Of a DNA stretch of 58,309 nucleotides, positions 31,896-51,116 are shown in pieces (positions within the stretch are counted from its first letter, which is position 1; every line of letters begins with the position of its first letter). Below the pieces are notes generated by a model that worked only from the letters and a program-made list of their open reading frames with translations, did no database searches and had not been told where the DNA came from. Origin of the DNA: Micractinium sp. NFX-FRZ (taxonomy: Eukaryota > Chlorophyta > Trebouxiophyceae > Chlorellales > Chlorellaceae). Where the stretch lies: NCBI GenBank assembly GCA_029339195.1, contig JAPTJF010000400.1, positions 1-58,309 on the forward strand, read 5' to 3'. Both the position numbers and the translations under genes were made by a program.

Positions 31896-34800
31896 CTAGC
31901 TGCCTGCCCCTGCCGCTGCTGCCGCTCCCTCCTTTAAGGCTGCCGCTGCCGCTGCCGCTGCCGCTGCCGCCGCGGCAGCAGCGGTCGCCTTGGTTGGCTT
32001 CTTGAAGGACATGTACGGGTGGGCTGCTGCTGCGTGCACATCCATGCGGTCCTCCTGCCGGTAGGCCAGGCACCTGCGGGGGAGGCGGGGGGGCACGGTG
32101 TAGGTAACAGAAGGTTAGACAGCAGGTGGGTGGGACACAGCAGGTGGGTGGGAGAGGGGGCAGCCCCTTGCCCATCTGCATACAGTGGCTGCTACGCAGC
32201 ATGGCTCACCCAGCCCGCCACACTCCCCACCCAGCCGCAACCTGCTTGCGCAGCCTACTTTCACCCCCCACCCACCACCCACTGGTAATGACACTCCCTC
32301 CCTCGGTATCCCACTGCCGCCCAATCACCTGCGGATGAACTCCTTTGCCTCTGCCGACACGGCGGGGCGGGAGGGGAAGCTGACCTCCCGTGCGTTCAGC
32401 ATCACCTGCGGGTGGGATAGGGTTTTAGGGTAGGGGTTTAGGGTTTCAGGGTTCTAAACCCTGGGTGGGTGAACGGCTGGCACACGCAGCACGTGGGCTC
32501 AGGTGGGGGCAGGCAGGAGCAGGCAGGGGCAGGTGGCAAGAGGGAGGGTGGCAGCGTGGGCCGCAGACATGGGTCGCCCAGGTGGGGCGTGCGCCGTGCC
32601 GCAGCTTGCCGCCCCTGCTGCCAGGCCTTCTCTACCACCCAGCAAGAGGAACGCTGAAAACCAAGGCAGCTGCTCGGCTTTGCAGCGTCCCCCTTCTGCC
32701 TTACCCCTGCTCGCCGCTGCCCCGCCGTCACTTTGCCTCAAAGTATGAGCGCCAGCTTTACCTACAACCAATCACAAACACAGCGGTGGCACCCGCCCCG
32801 CCCCACCTCGTTCCTCAAGATCTGCTCCTGGCTCTGCTCGTGCCCAAAGGGGCGGCGGCCAAACAGCATCTGGTAGAAGATGACGCCCACCGACCAGATG
32901 TCCACCTGCAGGGGGGGAACGTGGCAGAAAATAGTGGATGACACACGTACAAGGGGGGTAGGTTAGCTGAGGCATCTGGTAGAAGATGACGCCCACCGAC
33001 CAGATGTCCACCTGCATGGGGGGAAGGTGGCGGGAAGCCGCATTGGGGAGGGGTGTGTGGAGGCGGGGAGGTATCGTGTGGGACGAATGGAAAGAGGGTG
33101 AGATGAGGAGGCCCATGGACCAGGATTATCCACCTGCAGGATGATGGCGGGAAGAGCAGATTGGGGATGGGGGCAGGCGGAGGTGCGAAGCTGGAAGATG
33201 GGGACGGATGGAAAGCGGGCGAGAAGGGGGATGCTGGCAGAGAAAGTAACGCCCATGGACCGATCAACAGACCCCGCCCTTGCCACTCGCTCTCCCTCCT
33301 GCAGATCACGGTTTGAGGGCCCATGGTTCACCCCTAGGTCCCGCTTCTCACCCCACACCTCATAGCACCGCCGCCGCCCCGGCCATTTGCCTTGTTGCTG
33401 GTATGAATGCGGCGCCCCGTGGCGCACCACAGAGCTCTTTAACAGCAGGTACCAGACGGTGCCCGGCCACAGCGCCCCATAAGCCCCGCTCTCTCCACCA
33501 GCTCACTATGCTATTGACACATGGGGGTGGTCCCACATGGCTCACACCATACCCTAAAACCCTCATCGCCAACCCTATTTCAAGTCCCCACCACGACAGC
33601 TGCAGCGCCCCCTCCCGCCACTCGCCTTGTTGCTGATCATGGGTGCCGCCCCGTGGCGCACCACAAAGCACTCTGGGGGCAGATACCAGTAGGTGCCCGC
33701 CCCCTGGCTGGTCAGCTCCATGCCCTGCGTCTGACCCTCGTCCACCACCTTGCTCAGCCCAAAGTCCTGGGGAGGGAGGGGAAGAGGCACAGGGGGAGGG
33801 GGAAGCGGGAGCGGCAGAACGAGGCATGGACGTGTTAGTTTGAGAAGGAAGAGTTGGGCATGTGCTGGTGGTGGGCACAGCGTGGGGTGCGCACCCGCCT
33901 GCGCCTGCAGCGTGCACTCCGCCACGCCATGCGGCCGATGCAAGTGCTACCCCCCTTCCCTGCAAGCTCCTTCTGCCCTCGCCATCTCCCACTCCCTTCC
34001 ACCCCAGCCCCGGCCCGCTCCTCCCGGCCAGGCCAGCCACCGCGGCCACCGTAACCGCAACCTTGCACTCCCCCATGCGGCGAAACAGCATCTGGGCGTC
34101 TCTCCTGCGGCAAACACCCTCGCAACCCTCGCAGGCCCCTCCTCCCGGCCCCATGCAGGCCTCACCGTGATCTTGCACTCCCCCATGCGGTCGAACAGTA
34201 TGTTGGCCGGCTTCAGGTCGTAGTGGATCACCGAGCGCGGCTTGGTGTTGAGGTAGACTAGGCCGCTCAGGATCTGGGCCACCACCGTCTTGGCCTCCTT
34301 CTCGGGCAGCGTCTGCACGGGCCAAGCCAAGCGATGCAGAGTGTGAACTGGGTTGATACAATATTCGGGGGGTGCGTGCCTGTTTTCACGCGCAGCAAGC
34401 CAACTCCAACTCTGAGCCACAATTGTGACGGCCTCCTCTCAGGCGGCATGTGCGTGGGGGGGAGGCAGGGGAAGCACGGGCAGGAAGCAAAGCGGCATGA
34501 GAGCAAGCAGGCAGGTGGTCAGGCGCGGGCCGGCCGGCCGGCAGGGCGCCCACCCCGCTGCCTCCCTCGCCCTGCCAGCACTCATAGTTGACTGCCCCAC
34601 CTCGTGCAGCTTGCAGGAATGCACCAGCTCCACCAGGAGCCACCCACCTACCCCACCAATGCAGGCACCAGCACGCCACCACCCCGAGTGCCGCCCCACC
34701 CCACCAATGCAGGCACCAGCACGCCACCACCCCGAGTGCCGCCCCACCCCACCTTGTGCAGCTTGCAGGGTGCGCCCATGCCTGCTCCCCCTGAACCACA

Positions 34801-37800
34801 TCCTGCACTGACGGCCCAGCCCCAACACACACAAAATCGCACGATGACAACACAATCTGGGCACCCACCTAACGTGCGGCTTGCAGCGCGCGCCCATGTC
34901 TGCTCCCCCTGCACCACCTCCTGCACTGCCCAGCCCCGAACACATACAAAAATAACACGAGGACCAAACACTGGGCACCCACCTCGTGCAGCTTGCAGTA
35001 GGCATCCAGGTCACCACCCTGCACCAGCTCCAGCACCGTGGCAAACGTGTTGTTGTCAATCTCGAAAATGTCCAGCAGGGACACAATCCTGGAAGGGGGG
35101 ATGATGCAGGGTAAGGGTTAGGGTTCAGGGTGAGAATAAGGTTAGGGTTTCGGTGGCAATGTCCAGCAGGGATACAATCCTGGGGGGTGCCGAGGAATGG
35201 GAGGAAAGACAGAGCACGGGCGCCGGTGAGTGCCTGCTCTGACTTCTCAAAGTTGTTGGCTGTCAGGAAGATGTCTGCGGGAAGCGGGAAGCCAAGCGGG
35301 CACGCTGGCGCATGTCGGCATTCCGCACGGGTGCCCCCTCAGCTCCCTTCCGCCCACACGCACACCGCTCCCATGCTGCCCACCTCCCCTGGGGTGGTCG
35401 GGATGCGGTACTCCCGCAGCAAACCAATGCCTCAACTCCCCACCTGCACATTACACAGTACGCTGCACCCGTCCCGCGGCCCCCGCCCCGCCCCACCTGG
35501 GGTGCTTCAGCTCCTTGTGAATGTGGTACTCCCGCACCGAGTGCTTCACGTAGGAGGCCTTCTTGGCCTCGGTCCACTGCAGAGTACGGGAGGGGGTGGG
35601 GGATACAAGGTAGAGGCAGTGTGAGAAGGTCGGAAGGCCGTCTTGGCCTCCGTCCACTGCGGCAGGGGGCGGGAGATACTGCCCTTCTGCAGAGTCTTGC
35701 AAGGCATGGAGGCTCCCCTGCCCTGGCCCGGTGCGAGCAGATCTTGGGGCAATCAAAGGAAACACATCCAAGCCCTGGGCCCCGCCCCGCCCCGCCCCAC
35801 CTGGCTGTTGAGCTGGTGGATCTTGCAGGCCACCTCCCGCAGCCCAACCAGGTCAAAGGCCTGCACAGGGGTGCAATAGCGGCATGGAATGGCGGGGGAG
35901 GAGGGCGCACAATTTGGGGGTTGCTTGAGGTCAAGGGAGGTCAGGCGTCATGCGGGGCAGGCCCAAGTGGTCAAAGGCCTGCCCAGGGGTGCCCAGGGGT
36001 GTGCCCAGCATATTGGGAGCGGTAAGGTCAAGGGACGGGGCAGGCCGGTCAGCTGCCGCCGTGCAGCGCATACCATGGCACAGCATGGCACAGCAGGCAA
36101 AGCGTGCTTGGCAGGGACGCCAGGGCAGCGCAGTCGCGCTACCGGCACAACCAAGTGACCGACACGTGGGGCAGCGCCTGCCAGCTCAACAGGGCGCCCA
36201 CTTTGCAGGCATCTCCCCCTCCCCGCCCGCCCCTCCCAGGTTGAGCAGGCGGTGCGCACCCCAAACCCAACACCTTGCTACCACCCCACAGCAGCTCGCT
36301 GAAAAGCGTGGGTGCCCACCTTGTAGACCTCCGAGAAGCCCCCCCGCCCCAGCAGGTTGAGCAGGAGGTAGCGGGAGTTGAGGACGGGGAAGCCGCTGAA
36401 GCGGGAGGCCTGCTCATCCTTGGCACGCTTCAGCTCCCTGCACGCCACAAGCAAACAGCACAGGATAGAGTTCATTATTGGAGTTTGCTTGTGGCGAACA
36501 GCAGAGGAAAGGGGGTTACAAAGGAAGGGGCGGGCTAAACTTGGGTGGGCGGGTCGGGGCGGGGTGGGGCGCGGCTGGCCTGCTGCTGCGCATGGCGCGC
36601 TTCAGAGGAACAATGAGGGTGGGAGGCCACTCAGGGGTGGGGGGCTGGGGTGGGGGGAACAGGGGCAACGCAGGAGCGCGGGTCAGGCCAGTGTCGGCCG
36701 GGCAGTGCCCTTCCTGCTCAGCAAGCAGCAAGGCTGCTGCAATGTGATGTATGACATTGGGCGTGCTCGCCGGATGAAGGCCACCCTCGAGGCTATGGGG
36801 TGAGGGAATGAAAGCCTGTTTCTAACCCTCCATACACAGATGGTGACGCCCTCCACATCCCAACAGCAAAGAAACGAGCAGTAGAAACGACATTCTCACC
36901 GAATGAAGGCCATCTTCTCCGCATCTAGCCGCGCCACCTCCCCCCGTGCCAGCTCCTCCTCCCGCTTCAGGGCAGCCAGCCGCGCCTTGAAGATCTCCTC
37001 CTGCGGCAGCACAGCACAGCATGGCTCAGCACAGCATGGCTCAGCACAGCGTGCAAAGGGTCGTGTCACCTAGCGCCCTGCACATCTCCTCTTGCAGCAG
37101 CACAAAGCGAACCAACACACAAGGTTGTGTGAAAAGCAGAGCGTGTGCACGGCACGGTGCGCCTGCAGCAGCATGGCAACGCGTGGCACAGTGTACTGGA
37201 GCTCAGCAAAGCACCCATGAGCACAAAGCAGCAGGCCTCTCCCTCCTGCAGTGCCCCCTGGCACAGCATGGCGCGCAACAGTGCGATGAAATGCAGGGTG
37301 GCACAGCACACGCAGCAGGCAGGCAGGTGCAATGAAATGCAGAGCAGCACAGCACACGTAGCAGGCAGGCAGGCGAGGCAAGACAGACCGGCGAGGCGGG
37401 CAGGCAGCACGCTGCCACATGTGCCACGGATGCAGCCTGCACACGCCCCCTGCCGACAGCCGGCCTCCCCTCACAGGCGCCCCCTTTCCCACCTCCTCCA
37501 TGCCCGCCCCACCACCTGCAATTTCCACGCGCCGCCCCCGCCCGCCCCTCACCCCCTCCTCCCACCCACCCCACCTGCACCACCCAATCATCCGGGTGCA
37601 GCAGGCTGCCGGCGCCGCCCTCGCCGCCTGCCGCCGCAGATACAGGTACCGTCTGCCCAGGCAGCGGCAGCCGCTTCTTGGCTGCCTTGCGTGCCGCCTC
37701 TATGGCCTCCCTCTGCTCGGCAAGGGAGCGCAGGCTGGCCTTCACGTCTTTGAAGGCCTGGCCATCCTCCCACACCTGCGGCGGTGGCGGGGCAGCAAAG

Positions 37801-39292
37801 GGAGCGGGTGTGAGGGGCGCATCCGCAAGAGCAAACTGGGTGCTGTTGCTTGAAGGCCTTGCTGGCGTCCTTGGGGGCAAACTGCAGCGGTGAGTGTGGG
37901 GTAAGTGATTGGAAGTAAGGGGAGAGGGGTGGCAGTGCACAGAGAGAGGAGGTGAGACCAGTACAGGAGGCGCAGGCGGCGAGGCTTGAGGAGAGGTTCC
38001 GTGCCCTTGCATGCACTGCCCACTCCTCATGGTTGCGTGGCACAAAGCTGCCTTTGCCCAGCATTCATGTGCAGCCCTCTCACTGCAGCCCCTGCCCCAC
38101 CCAGCAAGCCGCGCACCTCTTGCACCTCAATGCCCTTCCGCCGCACGCCCAGGCAGCCCAGGCGCGGCCCTGCCGCCTGCAGCCGCTGGTGCGACAGCTC
38201 CCGCTCCTGCCGGGCCCCAGCTGTGCACAGGCGCAGCAGCGCAGCCCGTGCATCTGCGTCGCGGGTGGTCCGGAACAGCCGCGCCTCTGCTGCCTCTGCC
38301 TCTAGGCGGGCCACGCTGCCGGCCAGCCCCTCCTGCTCCGCCTGCGCACGCTCCAGCTCCTCCTGCAGCCGCTGGTTGTCCTCCCTGCATGCCGCAATGT
38401 CAGAAATATAAGCAAATGATTGGTTTGGAAGTGGCAATGGTGAACTGTGACTTGAGGCATGCAAGGTCAGGGCCAGGCGGGCGGGCAGAGAGTGGGCGGC
38501 AGACGGCGGGGAGGCGTGCGGTTGCATATTGCAACAGCAAGGCGGCCAAACAATGCAACAGTGGTTCCCGCCCACCTCGCCTCCCAACCCTGCTATGGCT
38601 CACCGTAGGCGGGCCGCCTCAAGCTGCAGCATCTGCACAACAGCGGCTGCCGGCGCAGCCTGCTGGTCGGAGGCCGCGGGCGAGGGGCCCAGTCTCCTGG
38701 CTGCCGCTGCCGCCACGTCGCCGCCCGCCGCGCCGCCGCCGCCGCTGCTCACTGTGGGGAAGTAGCGGCTGATGGTGTTCTTCTGCTTCTTGCTGCTGCT
38801 GGGAGTGGGCTGCTGCTGCTTGCTTTCTGCTGCAAGGAAGGGCGAGAGCCGCTGCTGCTGCTGCTGAGGGGCGACCGGCGAGACGCCGCGGCTGGCGGCG
38901 CCACCGCCTCCCGCCTGTTTCGAACCGCCCCGGCCGCCGCACTCCTGCGCTGCCACCCTGCGCCGCTTGCTGGGGTGCTCGCTAGTGGTCTCCAGGCCGT
39001 CCAGGCTGCGCCCTCCGGCGCACGCCTCCAGGGGCTGCTGCGTGTTTGAGATGGAGGGGGTGGCATGCCGCTGCTGCTGCTGCTGCGCCCCAGCGCTCTG
39101 CTGTGTCACGCTGTGCACGCTGTTCTGATTGGGCAGCAGTGATCCGGCGCCCTCCCGAGACACCACCGGCGAGGGGGGCACTGTGAGGCGCCGCTCGAGC
39201 AGGGCCAGCTTATCAGGAAGCCGGTTGATAGCTTCATTCGATGCTGAGAGATGCCTGAGCACATCCAAAGCCTCCGAAGGCAGCCGGGCCAT
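31896..39292 (-). CDS. TLK: Tousled-like serine/threonine protein kinase
   Basis: Thirteen exons join to 754 aa: 39292-38604, 38384-38117, 37775-37575, 37000-36900, 36437-36320, 35860-35801, 35576-35497, 35088-34983, 34312-34166, 33766-33626, 32905-32807, 32405-32329 and 32073-31896. The N-terminal half is Gln/Ser/Ala-rich with a basic cluster (SKRRR) and then long coiled coils (residues about 225-430: [36 protein letters not shown]), as in Tousled kinases. The kinase domain has the glycine loop [10 protein letters not shown] (450-459), ATP-binding Lys472 in [13 protein letters not shown] (Asp573), DFGLSK (591) and PPECF (Glu622). Family-specific blocks [26 protein letters not shown] and [11 protein letters not shown] are intact, so it should be active. 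TLKs phosphorylate the histone chaperone Asf1 during S phase. The C-terminus is a poly-Ala tail not usual for the family. Intron 10 is GC-AG (CAAG|GCGAGT). Many introns hold degenerate copies of exon edges. Confidence 0.95.
31939..31985. repeat. GCTGCC hexanucleotide repeat coding poly-Ala
   Basis: Near-perfect GCTGCC units in the last TLK exon, read on the minus strand as about 16 alanines close to the C-terminus. Its length is likely to vary between strains. Confidence 0.85.
32417..32461. repeat. Telomere-like TTTAGGG tract in TLK intron
   Basis: Degenerate TTTAGGG repeats begin 12 bases upstream (minus strand) of the exon 12 start at 32405. In the transcript they read CCCTAAAACCC and form the pyrimidine-rich segment before the acceptor. 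Confidence 0.8.
32966..33015 (-). pseudogene. Near-perfect copy of TLK exon 11 start with acceptor
   Basis: The first 40 or so bases of exon 11 with its CAG acceptor are duplicated about 105 bases upstream of the genuine exon and translate to the same [13 protein letters not shown]. After that the copy diverges to PQ and intron-like sequence. Two shorter echoes lie near 33113-33137 and 33250-33266. Confidence 0.9.
33387..33470 (-). pseudogene. Decayed copy of TLK exon 10 end
   Basis: Bases 33622-33708, which encode [18 protein letters not shown] and the end of exon 10, recur at about 75-80% identity at 33387-33470, inside the following intron. The block GCGCCCCGTGGCGCACCAC is nearly unchanged. 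Confidence 0.82.
33550..33576. repeat. Telomere-like CCCTAAA tract in TLK intron 10
   Basis: Short CCCTAAAACCC-type run on the plus strand in the intron after exon 10; here the transcript carries the G-rich strand. Confidence 0.6.
34049..34110 (-). pseudogene. Decayed copy of TLK exon 9 end
   Basis: The exon 9 end (CTTGCACTCCCCCATGCGG on the plus strand, coding RMGECKIT) at 34166-34200 is repeated here with the adjacent donor altered. It lies downstream of the real exon in transcript order. Confidence 0.82.
34594..35003 (-). repeat. Exon 8 end of TLK in four tandem copies
   Basis: The exon 8 end with its donor (plus strand CACCTCGTGCAGCTTGCAG at 34980-35000, coding CKLHE) recurs near 34866, 34749 and 34599, with units of about 115-150 bases. 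The units around 34770-35000 also share surrounding intron sequence. A separate 44-46-base direct repeat (CACCAATGCAGGCACCAGC) sits at 34650-34745 in the same intron. Confidence 0.88.
35107..35153. repeat. Telomere-like TTAGGG/TTTAGGG tract in TLK intron 7
   Basis: Degenerate GGTTAGGG and GGTTAGGGTTT units lie just upstream (minus strand) of the exon 8 acceptor at 35089. In the transcript they read AACCCTAACCC and form the pyrimidine-rich tract. Confidence 0.78.
35158..35182 (-). pseudogene. Copy of TLK exon 8 start with acceptor
   Basis: The 25 bases around the exon 8 acceptor (GTCCAGCAGGGAcACAATCCTGG at 35070-35092) recur at 35158-35182 with one change, upstream of the real exon in transcript order. 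Confidence 0.8.
35384..35675 (-). repeat. Copies of both edges of TLK exon 7 in its flanking introns
   Basis: The genuine exon is 35497-35576. A copy of its start and acceptor (CTTGGCCTCCGTCCACTGC) lies at 35640-35662 and a decayed copy of its end (CCTGGGGTG, then GCGGTACTCCCGCA) at 35384-35420. Confidence 0.78.
35961..35990 (-). pseudogene. Copy of TLK exon 6 start with acceptor
   Basis: GTGGTCAAAGGCCTGCCCAG matches the exon 6 start and acceptor (AGGTCAAAGGCCTGCACAG at 35850-35868) and lies upstream of it in transcript order. Confidence 0.75.
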
Positions 39293-39797
39293 CGCGAACG
39301 AGCAGAGAGAGAGAGAGAGTAGAGGGTTTCAAGTGCCGCCTTTGCACGGGGCAGGCCTCGGCAGCAACCCACAGCTCCCCCTGACAGTTTCAAGGCGGGG
39401 TGGAACACTGCGGGGAGGCCGGCTGCAGCCCTCTGTCTTGGCCTGTTTGTTGGCTCAAAAAGCGCAGCACGGAGCATGTGCAGCACACCAAGTTTCCTTT
39501 CCGCATCCAGTAGCTGGGCACTGTCATCGGTGGCCGGCTGGACACTGCAACCAACCGAGACGCACCAGCCAGCTCGATAAGCCCAGCGACCGAGAGGTTT
39601 GGTTGACTGCGGCCCTAGCCCACCGCAAAGGGCTGTTCGCTAGGTAGGGGCTAGTAGGATCATTCGCAGCCCTGGGGCTCGCCGGGGCCGGCAGTCCCAC
39701 TTCACGCCACCTTCCGCCGCCAGCCCACCCGCCGCCCGCCCACCCGCCGCCCACCCCGCAGGAACCACTCGTCGTCTCGGCAGCTGCATCAGCAACC
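39293..39797. promoter_or_regulatory. Divergent promoter region, TLK and AGD
   Basis: The 505 bases between two start codons pointing away from each other must drive both genes. There is a GAGA run at 39302-39317 close to the TLK start and a CCCGCC-rich repeat at 39718-39757 close to the AGD start. No TATA box is clear, which fits housekeeping-type promoters. Confidence 0.5.
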
Positions 39798-48426
<8,629 letters not shown>

Positions 48427-48806
48427 GGGTGTACTGCCCATGTTGGGAGGTTCAGTCCACGAGGCTTCACCGAACTTCAGTGCCACGACCTCCTGCACGG
48501 CCTGTTGTGTGCGCCGGCGCCCCCCCTTGTTTGTGCCATGGAGGACGTGCCTCCAAGTGCCTGGCTCTTGCGTGCAGTGTTCCTGCTGCCCTCGGCGTTT
48601 GGTTCACACGGAAATCAGACTGTGAAAGCCCCAAGAGCAAAGCAAAAGCGAGGTTGTGAAGGTTGTGTCGTCATACAAGTTCCGGCCGCAAGCGCTCCGG
48701 CCGCACTGCCGGCAGTCTGCGGGTATCGCACTCATGAGCTGATTGATTCACTAGCTTCGGTTCTGGACCTCGGAGGAGCAGGCCGGAGACTCTCTGCCCG
48801 GAAGTG
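48427..48806. other. Intergenic between AGD and the esterase gene
   Basis: The 3' flank of AGD and promoter of the esterase gene on the same strand, 380 bases. I recognise no motif, repeat or exon. Confidence 0.4.
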
Positions 48807-50814
48807 ATGGCGCCAAGTCGGTGCTCGTCCACGTTCTTAGTGCTGCTGGCAGCACTCCACGTCCTCATCGGCAGCGCGCATGGAGCGGGTATGCGCGGTG
48901 GCGCTGCCAACCCTGCCGCCGCCGCTGGCGTCCCGCACCCTGCGCCCGTTCCCCGCACCTTTGTGCCCGTTCCAGTGCGTGCAACCTGTCACCCCCGCTC
49001 AATTACTGTGCATCTCGCTGGTGGCTTGGACCTTCCAACCATCCTCTCCCTTGCCTCCCTGCAGGCATCAGAGGCGCCCTCCTCACAACAAACAGCCAAG
49101 GCCGCAGCGGCGCTTACTACCTGCCCGCGGCCCACCGCCAGCGCAGCCTGCCGCTGGCAGTGGTTCTGCACGGCTGGTATGGGCGGGGCGCAGACATGGT
49201 GGACTGGCTGCAGGAACTGGCTGAGAAAGAGGGGTTCATAATTGTGGCGCCAAACTCAAACGCCTTCCGCTGGTCGATGTCAGAAGCTGAGCCCCCGGGC
49301 AGCGACGCCGCCCATGTGGCAGCCTGCATGGCAGAGGTGGGTGCCAGGCAGCTTGTGTGCAGTCAGCAGGGCTCGTGTGGGGTGCTCCCGGGTGGCGGGA
49401 CCGCCAGGGCGGCTATGCGTGACTGTTCCGCCTCCATGCAACCGTGGGGCGCGCCTGCTCTGGAGCCGACAGACCGCAGCAGCTGATCATGCGACAGAAG
49501 GCAGCGGCGCGTGCTCTGCCTGCCGCATGCACTGCCCCAGTTGGCCCTGCCGGCTCCTGTTGTGTGCAGGTGAAGAGCATGGCGGGGGTGCGGGCCAACA
49601 CCTCCCACGTCCTTCTGGCTGGCTTCTCAGGTGCGGGCCGGGCCATGCTGTATCTGCTGAGCAGCACGTGCGCATGCAGATCACAAAGGCCCATTCAACG
49701 TGCATCCCAGGGCATGCCTTGCCACCTGTGCCCCGCGCCAGCATGGCAAGCATGGCATGCACGCATGCTGCACGCACTGGCATATCAAAGGGGCCGTCAC
49801 GAACGGGCAGCTGTACCAGCGGAAACAGCCCTGAGCGCCCGGGAGATGGCGTGACCCTGGCGTGGCACTGGCTGCTGCAGGCGGCGGGCAGATGGCGCTG
49901 CGCATCGGCCTGCGTCACACCCAATATGCCGCGCTTGCCCAGCTGCACAGCTGGTTCAACCCAGACCGCTTCAGGAAGGTCACCAACCTGCCCCACTTCT
50001 GGTTCAGCACGGGCAGCGTGGACCCTATCGGCAACTACTCGTCGTCGGCAAGGGAGCTGCGGGTGGGAAGCTGCAGTGTGTGCATGTGGGATTCCACACG
50101 GCTGGAGGATGCTGGGGGTGTGGTGGGAGCGCGGCTGGGGCAGGGCAGGGCAGGGCAGGGCGGGATGGTGTGATGCGCACCTGGAGCCTGCACGCGGGGC
50201 AGGGGCAGCCATGTGCTCGAGCCCCACAGCTGCATGCAACTGCACTCGGGCCCCACCCCACCCCATCCATGGTCTGCTGAAACATGCCCTGCCCTGCCCT
50301 GCCCTGCTGGCCGCCAACCGCCCCGCCCTGCCCGCCCTGCCCTGCTGGCCCGCAGAAGTTCTGCGGCCTCCCCTCCCTGACCATCGCACCCCTGGCCACG
50401 TACGTTATCGGGCATTATTGGGCCGAGCAGGAGAGAGCCGATGTCATCGACTGGTGCGCTGTGCTGCCCCCCTGGCATGCTGCCCGCCGCCCATGGCTGC
50501 TGGGCGGTGGGAGCCATCGCCCTCCCTCTGTGCCTGCCTGCTGGCCAGTGGCAGGCACACTGCTTCTGCTTCCTGCCTCTGCCGGCACAAGCAGCCGCTG
50601 CACAGTGGCGGCCAGGCATGCCCAGCAGCTGCCCCAACCCCCATGCCGCAGCTGGCCCAACTGAGGCATGTGAGGTGGCGGTGGCATTGCGAGCAGCAAG
50701 CACCTGTGCCTCTGTTGTGTGTGCCGTTTCCAATGGTTGTGTGTGCGGGTTGTTTGCAGGTGGCTCAGGGGAGCAGGGAGCAAGGCCAGAGCGAGTGCTG
50801 CAGGTGGGCTGTGA
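48807..50814 (+). CDS. Secreted alpha/beta-hydrolase, esterase/PHB-depolymerase-like
   Basis: Exons 48807-48888, 49065-49336, 49570-49630, 49881-50062, 50356-50453 and 50760-50814 join to 249 aa. A signal peptide opens the protein (STFLVLLAALHVLIGSAHG). The fold is that of the feruloyl-esterase/poly-hydroxybutyrate-depolymerase branch (LpqC-like): LPLAVVLHGWYG with the oxyanion HG, DWLQELAEKEGFIIVAPNS, and the nucleophile elbow GFSGGG with Ser138, split by an intron between G and GGQMA. The later strand FWFSTGSVDPIGNY carries the likely acid Asp. The histidine is not certain; IGHYW is one candidate. The protein is short for the family and the C-terminus (WWLRGAGSKARASAAGG) is not typical, so the last exon is the weakest part of the model. 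The substrate is unknown; a secreted role on wall or external esters is likely. Confidence 0.78.
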
Positions 50815-51116
50815 TGCTCAGCTTAGCGTAGCTTAGCTGTAGCAGTGATGGCCCTGCTAGCACAGCACACCTGGCGCAGGGATGCACATGCTCGCCAGCA
50901 GTGCCCTCGCAGCTGTCGGTGTTTGTGACCCTTTAGACCGATTTATTTTCATGATTCTAAGATTTACGGAAACAAATCAGTGCTGGGACAACCGTGCACT
51001 GGGGCCGACGAGGGAGAGGGGCAGGCGCAGGGATAGGCAAACAGAATTGCTGCCAAAACCTGCGCCGTCTCTGGGACCTTCCCTGCCTGTCCGGCCCCGC
51101 CACTCCCAATCTGGGC
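50815..51116. other. Intergenic between esterase and RCC1-like genes
   Basis: About 300 bases with the 3' end of the esterase gene (tandem GCTTAGCGTAGCTTAGC near 50819) and the promoter of the next gene. An AT-rich patch near 50938-50981 is the only contrast in composition. An upstream coding exon of the RCC1-like gene could be hidden here. Confidence 0.4.
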
